Assembly (NCBI GenBank): GCA_030833145.1 | Contig: JAURHT010000042.1 | Location: 1 to 14,348 of the forward strand | DNA from: Aquirufa sp. | GTDB lineage: Bacteria; Bacteroidota; Bacteroidia; Cytophagales; Spirosomataceae | Reading direction: 5' to 3' | Length of the DNA stretch: 14,348 nucleotides | In this document: in pieces, positions 14,273 through 14,348 of the stretch | Layout of the letters: each line of letters opens with the position of its first letter | Position numbering within the stretch: position 1 is the stretch's first letter | Translations under genes and position numbers: made by a program | Notes under the pieces: model-generated | Seen by the model: the letters and a program-made list of their open reading frames with translations, nothing else | What the model was told of the DNA's origin: nothing | Databases searched by the model: none

Positions 14273-14300
14273 AGTCGATAGTCAATAGTCGCTAGTCAGT
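14273..14300. repeat. Four-copy 7-nt tandem repeat
   Basis: Four head-to-tail units read AGTCGAT, AGTCAAT, AGTCGCT and AGTCAGT. The first four bases AGTC and the last base T are constant, and positions 5-6 vary. It starts 4 nt after the PhnA-like stop and is non-coding. The function is unknown; it may be an intergenic repeat family of this lineage or a slippage-prone microsatellite. Confidence 0.7.
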
Positions 14301-14302
14301 TG

Positions 14303-14335
14303 TGCAACCTTTTGAACTTCCATTGCATCTGTATC
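14303..14335 (+). promoter_or_regulatory. Possible ECF-sigma-type promoter at the right edge
   Basis: TGCAACCTTTT (14303-14313) resembles the AAC-containing -35 element of ECF sigma factors. GCATCTGTATC (14325-14335) lies 17 nt beyond the AAC, where a -10 of the CGTCT kind would sit. An AT-rich stretch follows to the window edge. The downstream gene is outside the window; the call rests on resemblance only. Confidence 0.25.
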
Positions 14336-14348
14336 AAAATTTTAAAAG

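Overview
The window looks like chromosomal DNA of a Bacteroidota bacterium, most likely of the Cytophagales; this is a judgement from protein flavour, not a search. Supporting signs are promoter-like TAnnTTTG boxes, the near absence of Shine-Dalgarno sequences, an enlarged Bacteroidota-type LeuRS, a YgiQ-type radical SAM protein and moderate GC. No rRNA, tRNA, CRISPR array, insertion sequence or prophage gene is visible. Coding density is very high, with no gene-free stretch above about 120 bp.

Left part (1-5351): on the minus strand lie a TauE/SafE-type membrane transporter, then murF (peptidoglycan precursor ligase), then the first 22 codons of ahcY (S-adenosylhomocysteinase), which runs off the left edge. 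leuS (leucyl-tRNA synthetase) is read divergently from the transporter on the plus strand. It ends at a strong hairpin that can terminate transcription from both sides.

Centre (5355-12034, minus strand): a complete six-gene ebo cluster in the order eboA-eboB-eboC-eboD-eboE-eboF, followed 1 nt later by a small secreted Spy/CpxP-like protein. Every junction is an overlap or a gap of at most 4 nt, so the seven genes almost certainly form one transcript with coupled translation. The cluster encodes an EboA traffic protein, a TatD-like metal hydrolase, a UbiA-type membrane prenyltransferase, a 3-dehydroquinate-synthase-like cyclase, a xylose-isomerase-like TIM-barrel protein and a nucleotide-pyrophosphatase-like phosphodiesterase. 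ebo genes are known from cyanobacteria, where they are needed to move the scytonemin monomer to the periplasm, and from eustigmatophyte plastids. The substrate in Bacteroidota is unknown to me, and this is the most interesting system here. The Spy-like seventh gene, the exchanged residues in EboD and EboF, and the lack of a clear promoter deserve attention.

Right part (12156-14348, plus strand): a YgiQ-family radical SAM protein is read divergently from ebo. A stand-alone PhnA-type domain protein follows it. At the right edge are a four-copy 7-nt tandem repeat and a possible ECF-sigma-type promoter pointing out of the window.
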